A stretch of 64,000 nucleotides of DNA from Euonymus europaeus (Eukaryota; Streptophyta; Magnoliopsida; Celastrales; Celastraceae). The DNA lies in assembly GCA_963580455.1 (NCBI GenBank), contig OY756964.1, positions 23,782,001 to 23,846,000 on the forward strand, written 5' to 3'. Position numbers and translations under genes: made by a program. The notes beneath the pieces were generated by a model. That model did not search any database and was not told where the DNA came from. It was given only the letters and a program-made list of their open reading frames with translations. Positions 29,214 to 41,300 of this stretch are shown here, piece after piece (positions within the stretch are counted from its first letter, which is position 1; each line of letters starts with the position of its first letter).

Positions 29214-30332
29214 AATCCGACTTTGATCTGGCTTTGACTCAGAACCCAATCACTCCAACGTCAAGTCCATTGCTTCTAAACCTATGGAGAACAATACCAT
29301 CGCAATGAAGAAGCCCCAATCCAAACCCTCTACTGCTTCGAAATCTACAACTGAATTGAAGCGGGTCAGCAAAATAAATCGAGAACCGAACGACTCCAAG
29401 CAAGCCAAGAAAAAGGAACAAGATGTTCTGAATGGCGCCTCGACAGATAACTCTGTTGACGATGCAAAGAAGTTGCAGTGGTTTTGGATTGAGGACGATG
29501 AAATCATCCTTTTGGAGGGATGATCGTCTTTTCTGAGAAAAACATTAATAAACCTGAACGCAGGGCCGGCCCTGGCCTATTTGGGGCCCGGGGCAAGAAA
29601 TTTATTGGGGGCCCTCAAGGTGGGGTTCGGGGCAACGCCCCGAATTTTTTTTTTTTACACATAGTCATAAGTTTTAAACTAATAATAAAAATTGAAGTAA
29701 ATAAAATAACAATAAATTTTTGATGGCTGGAACCCAATTTTGGGAGGCTAGGCCATCACGCCTTGAATGTTATTACATTAAAATCAATGCATAATATGGC
29801 CACTGGAATAATAGAGCAAGAGAATTAAAGTTAAAGTTCAGCTTAAAAAAACAGTGCCATAGACTTACCAACAAAACTAGATGGAACCAACATAATTCAA
29901 ATTACAAAATCACTAAAATATTCCAGATTATGTCAATGAAAGAGAGAGATGATTAAAAAGTACCTTTAGATGGTTTAGAGTTAGAGGTAATTCTAGAACC
30001 ATCAATCTTCCGGATGATCATTGAAGTTAATTTATTAAATTCTCTGACTGGTGTTAAACTCATTGACTTAGGACTGCATATCTTTTTATCTGTATGTATT
30101 GCTGATTTCTTACTAATTTGAGTGGCAATGTTTTTTTTATAAGGTCTAATGAGAGCTCTACCCCTAGAATTAACAATAATATTACTTTTAAAAAAAATAA
30201 TTTTGGGCCCCTAAAAATTGGGGGCCCTGTGCGGTCGCACAGGCCCGCCCCTGTTCAGGGCCGGGCCTGCCTGAACGCCATGTGGATGGCTTCCTCGAAT
30301 ATAGTAAGAAATTGATGGGCTTTTGGAGGTGA
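29214..30332 (+). pseudogene. GeBP/STKR-like (DUF573) transcription factor relic split by a hAT element
   Basis: The open part 29284-29523 encodes a Lys/Ser-rich stretch ending KKLQWFWIEDDEIILLEG, which resembles the start of the DUF573 DNA-binding domain of GLABROUS1 enhancer-binding proteins (..W.EDDEI.LL.G). A one-base loss then shifts the frame: GMIVFSEKNI continues in another frame to 29560. The hAT element follows, and after it the domain resumes as HVDGFLEYSKKLMGFW up to a TGA at 30330. Only the N-terminal part of the domain remains. Upstream codons (SEPNHSNVKSIASKP) are also open but a start is not clear. Family assignment rests on a short motif, so it is moderate. Confidence 0.6.
29561..30269. 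mobile_element. Non-autonomous hAT element (709 bp) with 8-bp target duplication
   Basis: The ends CAGGGCCGGCCCTG (29561-29574) and the reverse complement of 30256-30269 (CAGGCCCGGCCCTG) form 14-bp TIRs with one mismatch. CCTGAACG is duplicated at 29553-29560 and 30270-30277, the 8-bp size diagnostic of hAT transposition. GGGGCCC-rich subterminal sequence lies at both ends. There is no transposase ORF. Confidence 0.88.
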
Positions 30333-31139
30333 CTTTGATTTTTCTTTAAAAAAAAGTGAAAATGGGTGGCACGGACATTCTGTAAAATTTAATTAAAATT
30401 TTCAAGTAAGAGGGTGACCAAAAAAAAAAGTGATATGAAACTAGCCCATCAGAAATAAAATATACTGAAGAAAAATACCTATTATACAATTCATCATAAA
30501 ACAAAAACAATCAATCATTAAACCATTCTATATTTTAAAGAATTTATGGACCTATTCAATCAGGGGAAAAAACATTTTCAACACTAAAAAAATAATTAGA
30601 AAACTATTATATATTTTAAAAATTAAACAAATTATCTTCTCTGCACATTAAAAATAGTCAATTCTCGGTTAGCCATTGCAAGGAGTGAATAATATTCTAG
30701 ATATTTGGAGAAAATGCTATTGAAATGGTAGCATTTCAATTTTAAAAAATGCTAGTTATTTTTGTTTGGTAAATAATATATCTGACAGAATATAAATTGA
30801 TGTATAACTTCTAACAAAAAGCTAGCCATGCTGCGAATTCTTATTAGTTTTTCTTGAAGCATTTACATCGGAAGTTGTTATTCAACAAAAATAGCAATCA
30901 AACTAATAATCATCTGCCAGATTTAATAAGCTCACAAGCAGTAGGAATGCAAGAAGATACGAAAACTTGTAGGTCCAGGACAAATAGAAGTCATCAGTGC
31001 AGTAAAAATCAACTACAACAAACTGGATCAGTAGAATACAACAATCAAGAACACTAGGATTGAATGCAATGAAGTGAAAAAAATAAAATAATCAAAAGAC
31101 GATACGATGGGGTCTTCCCTTGAAAGTTATACATCATCT
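30333..31139. other. Spacer and 3' UTR side of the bL35 gene
   Basis: AT-rich sequence between the GeBP relic and the end of the minus-strand bL35 gene. It must contain the bL35 3' UTR. The short ORF 30854-31057 has no family features. No repeat or RNA gene was identified. Confidence 0.45.
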
Positions 31140-33401
31140 CTACTTTGCGTTTCTGTTTACTTTCAAATATGGCATGCAACCAATCACGTTATCATAGTCG
31201 CTCCGGCTAACAGGGTGCTGGCAAGTCAAAAAACAAAGTGGAGATAAGAGAGCAAGTTTTGTACTGAAGCGAAAACAATATATGCATGATCTCTAAAATA
31301 CGCCAAAAAAGAATTGAAAGAATCATAAAAATCAGTCATTTTAACTCGAATGCCAAACAAGATGTCATAATCATCTTTTAAGCAATGTCATTTCAGTAGT
31401 AGGATGAATCTAAGGTGTTTTATTTAGCATTCTACTTAGCGTCACCACCCTATATATCACATTAGCTGAGTAAAACCGCAACATTTGCATTCTACTCGGC
31501 CACACCCAATCACTTGAAAGAAACCAAAGGTATATTCATCACCTTGATCAAATTTCTTGAAGGAAATCAAAGGTGCCTACACCCATAACGGTTATTTAAG
31601 CCTGGATAGTCAAGAATTAACAAACCAAATGTCTAGATCAGCCATAGCGATAAGCCAATCAGTACCTCGTCATCTTTTTTTTCCTTTCCCCGAATGCAAA
31701 AAAGGATATTATTAAAACGGAGCACTAAGGGATGCAAACCAAACAGAATTACAAGATAGTTAAGATAAAGCTATCAAAAACATTACTCAAAAGTTTTACA
31801 GTATAAGCCAACTATCCATGAAGAATCAAAACAATATTTTTTTTGGTCTTCAAAGATTATGCTGTTCCTCTCCTTCCAAATTAGCCAAGAAATAGCCATA
31901 TGCATAAGCTTCAAGATAGAAATGCAGGTCATGTTTCTGGACTAAAACTTCCAAGACACTAGCTCAGACATTAGATTGTTACTCATACCCCAGCTTATTC
32001 CCAGAGTTTACAAACAGGTTCCCTCTCTACTCTTTCCAATTACAACTTCAACCATGATAACTAAATTCCTTGCTATATTTGTTCAAAGGATTTCTTACTT
32101 TCAAATTGGCAATTGGCATAATAGCATCAATCTTCAGAAAGCGAATATTTCACTCCTAACTGAATTACAAGCACAAACAAATAAAATGCTCCGAGATTCA
32201 GAAGTTAAAGATCTATATATAAAAACATTGATACCTGCAAATGTTTTGCACATTTTTTTCAAGGAGAATGTGATGTATGCTTTAACAATGCTTTAAACTA
32301 TATGATCAAGATATCCACCTTGTTTCCTTACAAACGACCTAAGCCTCAATGCTCTGCCTTTTTTCCTTTTCGAAATACAAGCAACCAATTTATTGCAGCT
32401 TCAAACAGGAATCAAACAATGACATTTTACACTTATAAGCACATGCATGGATATTCATCTTCTTTCATGTGCACCGTCACTGCACTATAAATGATGTTCT
32501 TTTTCAGTTAAGTTGCTATATATATGGTGAGGATCCAATTCCCGCAAGGTCAGGTGGTGAATTTCATTCCCTTGAGTATATCAACTGATCCGATGGAAGG
32601 AAAGAGTTCCCAAACATATTTTCAGAAGTTGGTCTAATAATGAAGAAACTCTATCAAGTGCTGCCTCATGGATACTTCCTTCGTGGGAAATCAATTACTG
32701 TATTCCATGTAAAAAATTCCAGCCCTTTCCTCGTGATTCAAAATTCTAGGTATTTAATATTACAAATTTATCTTGGTATATGCCATAGGACTCATTATCA
32801 TCACATAGCAATAACAAAATTGGTAGTTGCATTGAACTAGAAATATCACAGTCAACAATGAAGCAAATGACGTTTGTGAGGGCATAAAGCCACAAACAAA
32901 CCCATGTAAACACCGAAAATTAAACTGAACTCACGATTTTTGAGAGCCGCAATTTTCTCTTGGTATTCTTCTTCTGCAGCAAATGTTGCTTACCAGCCCT
33001 TCGCCGCATAATTTTCCCATTACCCGTAACCCTAAATCGCTTAGCCGAGGCCTATCAAAAAAAAGAAAAATTCAAAGACGAAAATGAAAGAATCCTAATC
33101 GTAATCGCAGAATGAAACAAACTAGCAAAATCAAGAGACTTGCCTTATGGGTTTTCATTTTGTAGCCTTTCGCAGCGAAAACGGCGAGAGACTGAAACTT
33201 CTGGGTGAGAGGAGCAACAGCGTATTGAGTCTGGTTCAGAGGAAGAAGAGAACGAAACCCGCAAATGCTATCACTCGAACCGAGTCTCAACGAGTTACCG
33301 AGCTTCTGGAACGATGAAAATTGCATTGAATTCCGGAAGGCTCTGACCGGAGGAGGGCGTACTGGGAAGAGACCCATCGTGAACATGCTTAAAGAAGCCA
33401 T
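31140..33401 (-). CDS. RPL35: Plastid 50S ribosomal protein bL35
   Basis: Nuclear-encoded component of the chloroplast large ribosomal subunit. Three exons in transcript order: 33401-33144, 33051-32935 and 31217-31140, giving 150 residues. The first about 75 residues are a Ser/Arg-rich plastid transit peptide. The mature part carries the bL35 signature [20 protein letters not shown], then the basic [20 protein letters not shown] and the C-terminal [20 protein letters not shown]. Intron 1 has a GC donor (cataag|gcaagt) and an AG acceptor. Intron 2 (about 1.7 kb) is far longer than the coding exons and shows no gene inside. The gene is head to head with the small plastid protein at 33629, with start codons 227 bp apart. 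In Arabidopsis PRPL35 (At2g24090) also adjoins ASG1, from memory. Confidence 0.93.
31218..32934 (-). other. Long intron 2 of bL35
   Basis: A 1717-nt GT-AG intron. Reverse and forward ORFs in it (for example 31976-32296, 32302-32490) show no domains. The AT-rich content could hide old repeats, but no TIR, TSD or RNA gene was recognised. Confidence 0.6.
33052..33143 (-). other. GC-AG intron (bL35 intron 1)
   Basis: The donor reads AAG|gcaagt on the transcribed strand, a strong match to the GC-donor consensus, and the acceptor is 'gatag'. No GT donor nearby keeps the conserved K-A-S-A-K junction in frame. Confidence 0.85.
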
Positions 33402-33628
33402 TGTTGGATTAATTGCTTCTTGCGCTGAACTGCTGATAAGGGAAGAAGGGAACCTGAGTGTTGATACGTTGGAGACTAGTGGATAGCGCGAGGTTCGGGC
33501 TGGGCCGGTCCAGTGGCCCGATGGCTGATGACATGCTACATTATGACCATATTACCCCTTGTGGATTGTTTTGTCTGCACTCTGTGCACTGCTGCCCAAG
33601 ATATTTTCTCCCTCACAGAACAGAAGAA
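33402..33628. promoter_or_regulatory. Bidirectional promoter between bL35 and a small plastid protein gene
   Basis: Only 227 bp separate the start codons of two divergently transcribed genes, both with plastid-type N-termini. Both 5' UTRs and both core promoters must fit here, implying a shared regulatory region. No specific factor site is claimed. Confidence 0.6.
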
Positions 33629-34065
33629 ATGCAAGCCATACAATTACAAACAAGCTATCTCAATGTTTCTTCCTCTCCTTCACCTCTGTTTTTGAAGAGA
33701 AACAATGGCAGAAAGTGCATTTCAATATTTGCTAAAAGGAATGATCTGCCAGAGAAATCAAGGATAGATCAAAAACCCATTTTTCCACTAAAAGTTTCAA
33801 ATAATCTTCTTTCTCGATCTCTGGTTGCTGTGTTGGCTTTGGGATTCATTGATGCTGGGTAAGTAACCCTTGTTTTATTGGGTTTGATTTTGTGATTCTT
33901 TCGCATGAGAACTGAATTGTATGTCTTTTCAGGTATAGTGGGGATTGGTCCAGGATTGGTGTTATCTCAAAAGAGGGTGAGAACTTGCTGAAGATTGCTG
34001 CTTTTGTAATTGTTCCACTCTGTATCTTTCTCATATTCAATGTAAAAAATGAACAAGAATCTTGA
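33629..34065 (+). CDS. Small predicted plastid membrane protein, unknown function
   Basis: Two exons, 33629-33858 and 33933-34065, join in frame to 120 residues. The N-terminus (MQAIQLQTSYLNVSSSPSP...) is Ser-rich and basic, like a plastid transit peptide. Two hydrophobic segments follow: SLVAVLALGFIDAG (about 64-77) and IAAFVIVPLCIFLIFNV (about 98-114), with YSGDWSRIGVISKEGENL between them. The frame stays open upstream of the ATG, but 33629 is the first start giving a transit-like N-terminus. I do not recognise a named family. Sharing a promoter with bL35 suggests expression in green tissue. It could be a thylakoid or envelope protein; this is inference. Confidence 0.72.
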
Positions 34066-35369
34066 GCTTTTGAGCTGAAACATGTCAAATTTCAATGTTT
34101 GATTATCCACTTTTTGTTTATGTTTTTGTGATAATGTGATAAACAAATAACTAATGTGAAAAATAGAGAAATCAAAAATTAAAATTAATCACACAGACAC
34201 ATAATTTTACGTGATTTGACCAAACTAGGCTACACAAACGATGATGATAAGTCTTATTGATGAAATTACAAGTTTTTCCTACTTATTATGATTTTACAAT
34301 GAGAATATTTATATAACGGACAATGATAAAAAAAAATACTCAGAATTTCTTTGGTTTCTTGAGCTCCATTTCCCGGCCGGGGCGCTACCCTTGGGAACTT
34401 GCTAGGGAACAGGTTTCACCCGATATAATATGGATTATGACCATAATTTTTAACACCTTGTCGCACTTTCAGTTCAATTGCAAGAATCGTGAATTAGTGG
34501 CTATGCCGATATTTTTGTAATAAAATATTGCATATGCAATCAATCCGTGATCAAACGAGGTTTAACCTTTAAGTTTTAATCAAATCGAGGTTAAACAGAT
34601 GTTTAATCCTCATACACGTGGCAATCATCAATAGATTTGGAGAAATCATTCAACCAATTCCAATCCAGTAGTAGTTGATGATAATCCTGCAATCTGTCCT
34701 CGCTGTCTCATTATATACTTGCAAATGACAAGATTACAAATCTAGGCAAATCCCAGATTGCGAAAAATAGTCATTTGAGAGAGAGATGACGATGAGGTGC
34801 TATGAGAAGAAACGAGAGGCTTGAAATTGCTGGGCCTTGTGTGTGCAAGAGAAATCCCTTTTTTGATTCACCTTATCCTCCTCTCCATCTCTCTCTATCT
34901 CTCTGTATGTCTTTACTTTCTCTCTCAATATCCTCTTATTAGAGACACACTACCCGCTACTGCCTCTGTGTGTCCACTACTCCAACCATCTCTTCTCTTC
35001 TCCTCTTCCTCACTTCCACTTTTAGAACTCCATCTCCATCTGAAATTACCCTTCTTGGGTTCTCTTCAATGGTTTCTTGAATGTGCCTACTTGCATTGTT
35101 TTGTTCTTGTTTGAGCAGATGCTGTTTCAGGCATTCCTGAGTTGGGTATTAGCTAGAAATGGTCAAAGTTCCTTAGTTTATGTTGAAGAGATTTTATTAT
35201 TTTTGTCTTGAGTGTGGGACAGAGAGGTTCCTCTGTCTGCAGAGATACTTAATTAGTCGATAGATTCAATTGAATTTCCATAGTTATCATCTTCAAGACT
35301 CAAGAGTACCGGAAACCATATATTGCTGTTCTGTATATATATATTCAATCTAAGAACTTTTGGTACTCA
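34066..35369. other. Spacer, promoter and CT-rich 5' leader of the TSS/REC2-like gene
   Basis: The first half is AT-rich and includes unclassified repeat-like sequence near 34180-34330. From about 34870 to 35050 the sequence is strongly CT-rich, as is common in plant 5' UTRs, and it probably starts the leader of the following gene. The ORF at 34821-35114 reflects this tract, not a protein. Confidence 0.45.
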
Positions 35370-38300
35370 ATGGCTCCTAAACCAGGCAAGGCAAAACCAC
35401 ATAAAGCCAAGGGGGATAAGAAGAAGAAGGAAGAGAAAGGTGCAATTCATCCCATCTATAATATCTCTCTCTCTTTTTGAATAATTCTTGCCCAAAATAT
35501 GTGTGTGGTTTCCGTTTGTTTCCTGAGAAAATGGAAGGAAAAGAGAACTTGTCAGGGTGTTTTGGAAGCATGAACACAAAATCTAACCTTATCACAAGTA
35601 CAAAATCTAACCTTATCAAGTTTCAATGTGTGTTTGTACAGTTTTACCCACTGTAATCGAAATTACAGTTGAAACACCGGACGAGTCTCAAGTTACTCTC
35701 AAGGTAATGCAATTTGTTTCTTCCATCTCTCTTTAGTTGTTCATACTTCATATAGATATATATACTCTGTAATTTACTCTACATATGTGTGTGGGTTTGT
35801 ATGTATTGATGTGACAATTTTTCAAATGTAGGGTATATCGACGGACAGGCTTCTAGACGTTAAAAAGCTTCTAGGTGTACATGTCGAGACATGCCATTTA
35901 ACTAATTTCTCCTTATCTCACGAGGTAATATTAACCTCTCTTGCTTAACATGGCTTAGGGTTGTACACTGGCCGAGTCTCAGGTTTTGGGCCAGTCCCGA
36001 TTTGGTATTTTTTAAGAAGCTTGAAATCTGTCCGATAATCTTCTTAAGGGTCATTAGATAATCAAGTATTCGAAATTTGGGCCACAACGTTCGAGTCTCG
36101 GGCTACGTCGTAACCCTTATCTGAGTCAACCCAAAAATTTTTGAAGTGTATGTTGGGCTGAGTCCTGACTATCGGGTCGGACCGCACCCAACCCGGTTTA
36201 AAATAACACTAAATTATATTATGTGAAATGTTTTTATATTTAAATATCTCCGTGACCTAAAACAGGTTTCTGGATCGGGTTAGACCCGGCCTGATAAGCA
36301 CCAACGTAAAGCTACAGTTAAAAATAAGTAAATAACTTGTGATAGACGACACGTGGTTTATTGGTAACGATATTAACGACCATGACTACTAAGGAACGTG
36401 AATCACACAGGTTCGGGGGCCCAAGCTGAAAGATTCTGCTGACATCGTGTCTCTCAAACCCTGCCACCTCAGCATTGTTCAAGGTAAAATGGCATCCAAC
36501 GGCATGCCATCACACATCCACAATATCTATCACTCCACCAACACCGCTAGATCACCATCATAATAATACGATTTTTTTAATTTTTTAATTGTCGCAGAGG
36601 ACTATACGGAAGAGCAAGCCGTTGCGCACATCCGTCGGCTCCTCGACATCGTCGCCTGCACCACCTCCTTCGGCCCCACCTCCTCATCTCCCCAAACGCC
36701 TGGTCGTTCCAATTCCAAAGTAACCGGTTCAATTAAAGAGGCAGGTTCGGGTTCGTCCGAGAGCCAAGCCACTCAGGATTCCGGTCCGGAAAGCGGCAGT
36801 GGATCAGATGCAAGACCGATTAAGAAACCAGCCGGAGCAGGGGGCCAAATTAGCCCCAAGGATAGGGAGGACACGGCTTCCGCAGCCGTGTCATTGTGTC
36901 CGCCGCTGCGTCTCGGCCAGTTCTATGAATTCTTCTCGTTCTCGAATCTCACGCCGCCAGTGCAATGTAAGCTCATTTTCTATGTCGCTGGCTCTCTGTT
37001 GCTACTCCCTCAGAAAATGTTTTGGCATTTAGACGATCGTGTGTGAGTTTTACGTGATTGGTTTTCTGTTGCAGATATTCGAAAATCAACTCGTCCGTTT
37101 TTGGAGGATAAAACGGAAGAGGATCTCTTTCAGATTGATGTAAGGGGTCTATCTTTTGATCCTATCAATCAATTTTGTTTCCCGGAAGAGTAATGATACG
37201 ATCAATTTTGTTCAGATAAAAGTTTGCACTGGGAGGCCGACCACTATTGTGGCTTCACGAAAAGGATTCTATCCTGCTGGGAAACGGGCTCTACTGTGTC
37301 ACTCTCTGGTTAGTCTGCTGCAGAAAACAAGCAGGGTATTTGATGCAGTAAGTCTCTTCTGATACGTATTCATTGATGCATGTGTTATGTTTCGTGGAAA
37401 ATCTATCATACCTTATCCCCCATTCGAATTTGTGTATTTTGACAAGTCGATGGTTTTTAACAGTTGGAATTTTTTATCTTCTTTTATTTTTTGCATTTAA
37501 TGGACGAAAATTATGTGATTGCAGGCATACAAGGCTCTAATGAAAGCTTTCACTGAGCACAATAAAGTATGTCAGCTTCTCTATTTATTTTTGCTTGAAG
37601 TAATGGATCAGAGGAGATGATTTTGTATTTTTATTTGTATGACTCCAGTTCGGCAATCTGCCTTACGGATTCCGCGCCAATACGTGGGTTGTCCCTCCAT
37701 TTGTTGCTGAGAACCCATCTGTTTTCCCTCCACTGCCCATTGAAGATGAAAATTGGGGAGGAAATGGAGGTGGGCAAGGGAGAGATGGCAAACATGATTA
37801 CAGGCCATGGGCTAAAGAGTTTGCAATTTTGGCTGCTATGTCTTGTAAAACCACAGATGAGAGGCAAATCCGGGACCGCAAGGCTTTCTTGCTACACAGT
37901 CTATTTGTCGACGTTTCTGTTTTCAAAGCTGTTTCAGCAATCAAGAATATCATTGAAAATAACTTGTCCTCTCTGAATAACTCCATCACTCCAATTTTGC
38001 ATGAGGAACAGGTTGGAGACTTGAGTATTAAGGTTACCAGAGATATGCCTGATGCAACTAGAAAATTTGACTGTAAAACTGATGGATGTCCGGTTCTAGA
38101 AATGTCACAGGAAGATCTTGCCAAGAGAAATTTGCTCAAAGGCATAACTGCTGATGAGAGTGCAACAGTTCATGTGGGTGTGAAAATGCTTGCTTGGAAT
38201 GCTTTTATAGTTCATAAAAGCTGGATGTTTTATTGCTGATATCACCTTCTGGTTTGCAGGATACTTCTACTTTAGGTGTTGTGATTGTTAGACATTGTGG

Positions 38301-41300
38301 ATACACAGCTGTTGTAAAAGTTTCAGGTGAAGTGAATTTTGATGGAAATCATATTCCGCAAGATATTGACATTGAAGACCAGCCCGAAGGAGGTGCCAAT
38401 GCTTTGAATGTCAACAGGTTAGTTAGTTTTCTTGAGCTTATGTTCCATCATGCAATATGGGACCATGACACATCTTAATTACATATGAGCAATTGAGCAT
38501 GCTACTTCTTCCTTCTAACAATGCAATCACAAACATGCAGTAGAAGTCATAAGCTGCCTTATGGGGATGCAATGCCAGTTACCAATATCTTTGTTCACAA
38601 TTTGTTCCTGTGGACAGACTTTCCAAAAGCCTTTGGTGTTCCCTTAATAAGAAAATATCACTGATCTTTCTAGATAGGTCATTTACATGGGTTGTGCAGA
38701 TGTTCAATACATTTAAACTAAGATTGCAATATGTACAAAATAAAAATGAGAATGAATGTGAATGGAGTCAATCTTGTGTCATATAAAGGAAAGTTGGGAG
38801 TCTGACTTGGCTATCAAAATCAATAGATTGATTCGCAGTGTCATGTGCAGTATGTAGAGCTACATAAGTAGAACTAACTGTGATTGGCTTCTAACGGTTA
38901 TTCTGGGGACTGGTTGTCACCTTTCAGCTTGAGAATGCTATTGCACAAGTATTCCACACCTCAATCTTCCAGCACAGGACAGCGACTGCAGAGTACAGAA
39001 ATGGAAACTTTACATTCTGCTAGGTCTTTAGTGAGGAAAGTACTGGAGGATAGTTTGCTGAAGTTGCAGACAGATCCCACCGAGCACAAAAGCTCACCCA
39101 TCAGATGGGAGTTAGGAGCATGTTGGGTGCAACATTTGCAAAATCAGGCATCAGGAAAAACTGAGTCAAAAAAAACTGAAGAGACTAAGCTTGTGCCTGG
39201 AGTAAAGGGCCTTGGAAAGCAAGGTGCATTGCTAAAGGATATTAGGAGGAAAACAGATGTCAGAAACTGCAAAAATGAATTAGGTAAGGAAGTTCCTGCA
39301 GGGAACGCTGATGTGAACCGCAAGTCAGATACTGTCAATCAGGAGGAGCTGGAAAAACAAGATGAGGAAATGGAAAGGTTGTGGAAAAAACTGGTTCCTG
39401 AAGCAGCATATTTACGGCTTAAAGAATCAGAAACTGGTCTTCACCTCAAGGTAAGCTTATCATTTCCACATGAATACGTATTATTATACACCAATAACTG
39501 TGCAAGCAGTATTTGAACACTCGTGTAGTGAAGTCATCACTCATCACCACTGGCATTAAACTGAAGTTTTATGAGTTTTGACGAGTATTTGTTTATACTT
39601 ATGCTGCTACCAACAGAATGGGCAACTCAATTTGAAAGATTGACTTCTTTTTTCTTTGTTCTCTTTGGGACTTAATTTGACTTTGTTTCGGCCAACTTCT
39701 TGTGACAGTCACCCGATGATCTAATTGAAATGGCACATCGATACTATGCTGACACTGCTCTTCCGAAACTGGTGAGTTCCTAACTGACAAACTTTTCTTT
39801 TAAAAAATATTATTATTATTGTGTTTCTGAGATCTTTTTAACTTCATATGTGGGGTTGGGTGACTTCAAATCTAATAGGTGGCAGATTTTGGATCTCTTG
39901 AGCTTTCTCCAGTTGATGGGAGGACTTTAACAGATTTTATGCATACGAGGGGCTTGCAAATGCGTTCCTTGGGGCGTGTGGTAAGTTTCTCATATTTTTT
40001 CTTCTATAAAATTTTCTTTCGTCTCCTTTCATGCGGTAATCAATGTGTTTTTTCTCCATTAAATATTGTTTTCCCCCACTGTCTCCTTCTTCTTAATCCA
40101 AGAATAATTACAGGAGAAAAGACAAATGACGAACCAACTTCTGATGTCGAAGTTCTGTGATTATTGATTTTTTGTTTGTTTATGAATTTACTCTATAATA
40201 AAGGAATTGTTTTTCTCTTTCTTCTAATTCTCCTCACTAATTCTGAAGTCTATATAATTATTGGAAGTATCAAAATATAGAGAAGAACGATAAGTCAGGT
40301 CAGAATGGATGTGCATAATTTTATTGGCTGTAAAGGAATCATAATAAATTTTCATTTAGTTCTAGTGTTTTTTTCACTATCCCTTAGTTCCTTGCAATAA
40401 AAGTTTTGCTTCTGCAGTCTCTAATTCAAATACCATTTATTAGTGGAAATGATGCCAAGGATAGAAAATTCCTGCAGACATATAAGAGAAGAGTTGATGT
40501 TATTTGGATTCTTAAATAGAAACTTTAAGTTAATTTTTTGGTAATTTTTATCTTTTTTTATCATATGTAAAGGCTGCAAGGAAGATACAATGACAAACTA
40601 AAGTTTGTTTGAGTCGAGTTGGGTGATGGGCAAGTTATTGAATTCTGAAGTAGATTATGGTGAAGCCCCATATCAGTGAACTTTCTAAATTATTGTTTTA
40701 GGTTTTTGGAAATATCACTTGAAAGTCTGATTTGATGTTAACGAGATTCATTCCACTCCTTCGGAGTTTGATCCTATAAAAGTTGGATTGGGTCTAGTTA
40801 GAGCACTTCTATCCTGTGAATGGAGCTGTTGGGTTTAGCACCATAGAGAACCAACTCAGTATGCAGGCTGGCTGGCCTTGCCTTTTGAAATCTGCATGAG
40901 GCATTACTTTTCCAATAACCACCTAAGAAATCTTTTACCATCACTAGAGATGATCAGTCCTGGGAAACTTTGGTTTTGTCTTGGTGGTTTTTATTCACAG
41001 TAGAGGTCAGCCCACCCCTCTACCAAAAACAATTTCAAAACAAAAATGGAAGGAAGCATGAAGGAACACTGGAACAGGTTACTTTAGTGAAATCTTGAAC
41101 TTCACTTTGACTTTTATGCCTTTCTGAGTACTGTAAATCAGTCATTAATTGACTTGGGATAGTAGAGACTTGAGTTCCTTGAACTTATGCTAGCTTCCCT
41201 TATTCTTTAGATATATACGTATGTAGAGTAATTTGTATAAAATTCAATTGTTTGCACACAAAAAAAGGTCTTCTTTCTCTATCAAAATGTTACTGAGGTT

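Noticed and set aside
29520..29723. ORF running from the GeBP relic into the hAT element
   Set aside because: A chimera created by the insertion. The second half translates the GC-rich transposon end, so it is not a gene.
31976..32490. Two adjacent plus-strand ORFs (106 and 62 codons)
   Set aside because: They lie in the long bL35 intron on the opposite strand, AT-rich, with no domain or splice support.
34821..35114. 97-codon hydrophobic ORF
   Set aside because: Its Leu/Ser content comes from a CT-rich 5' leader tract; there is no domain and no splice support.
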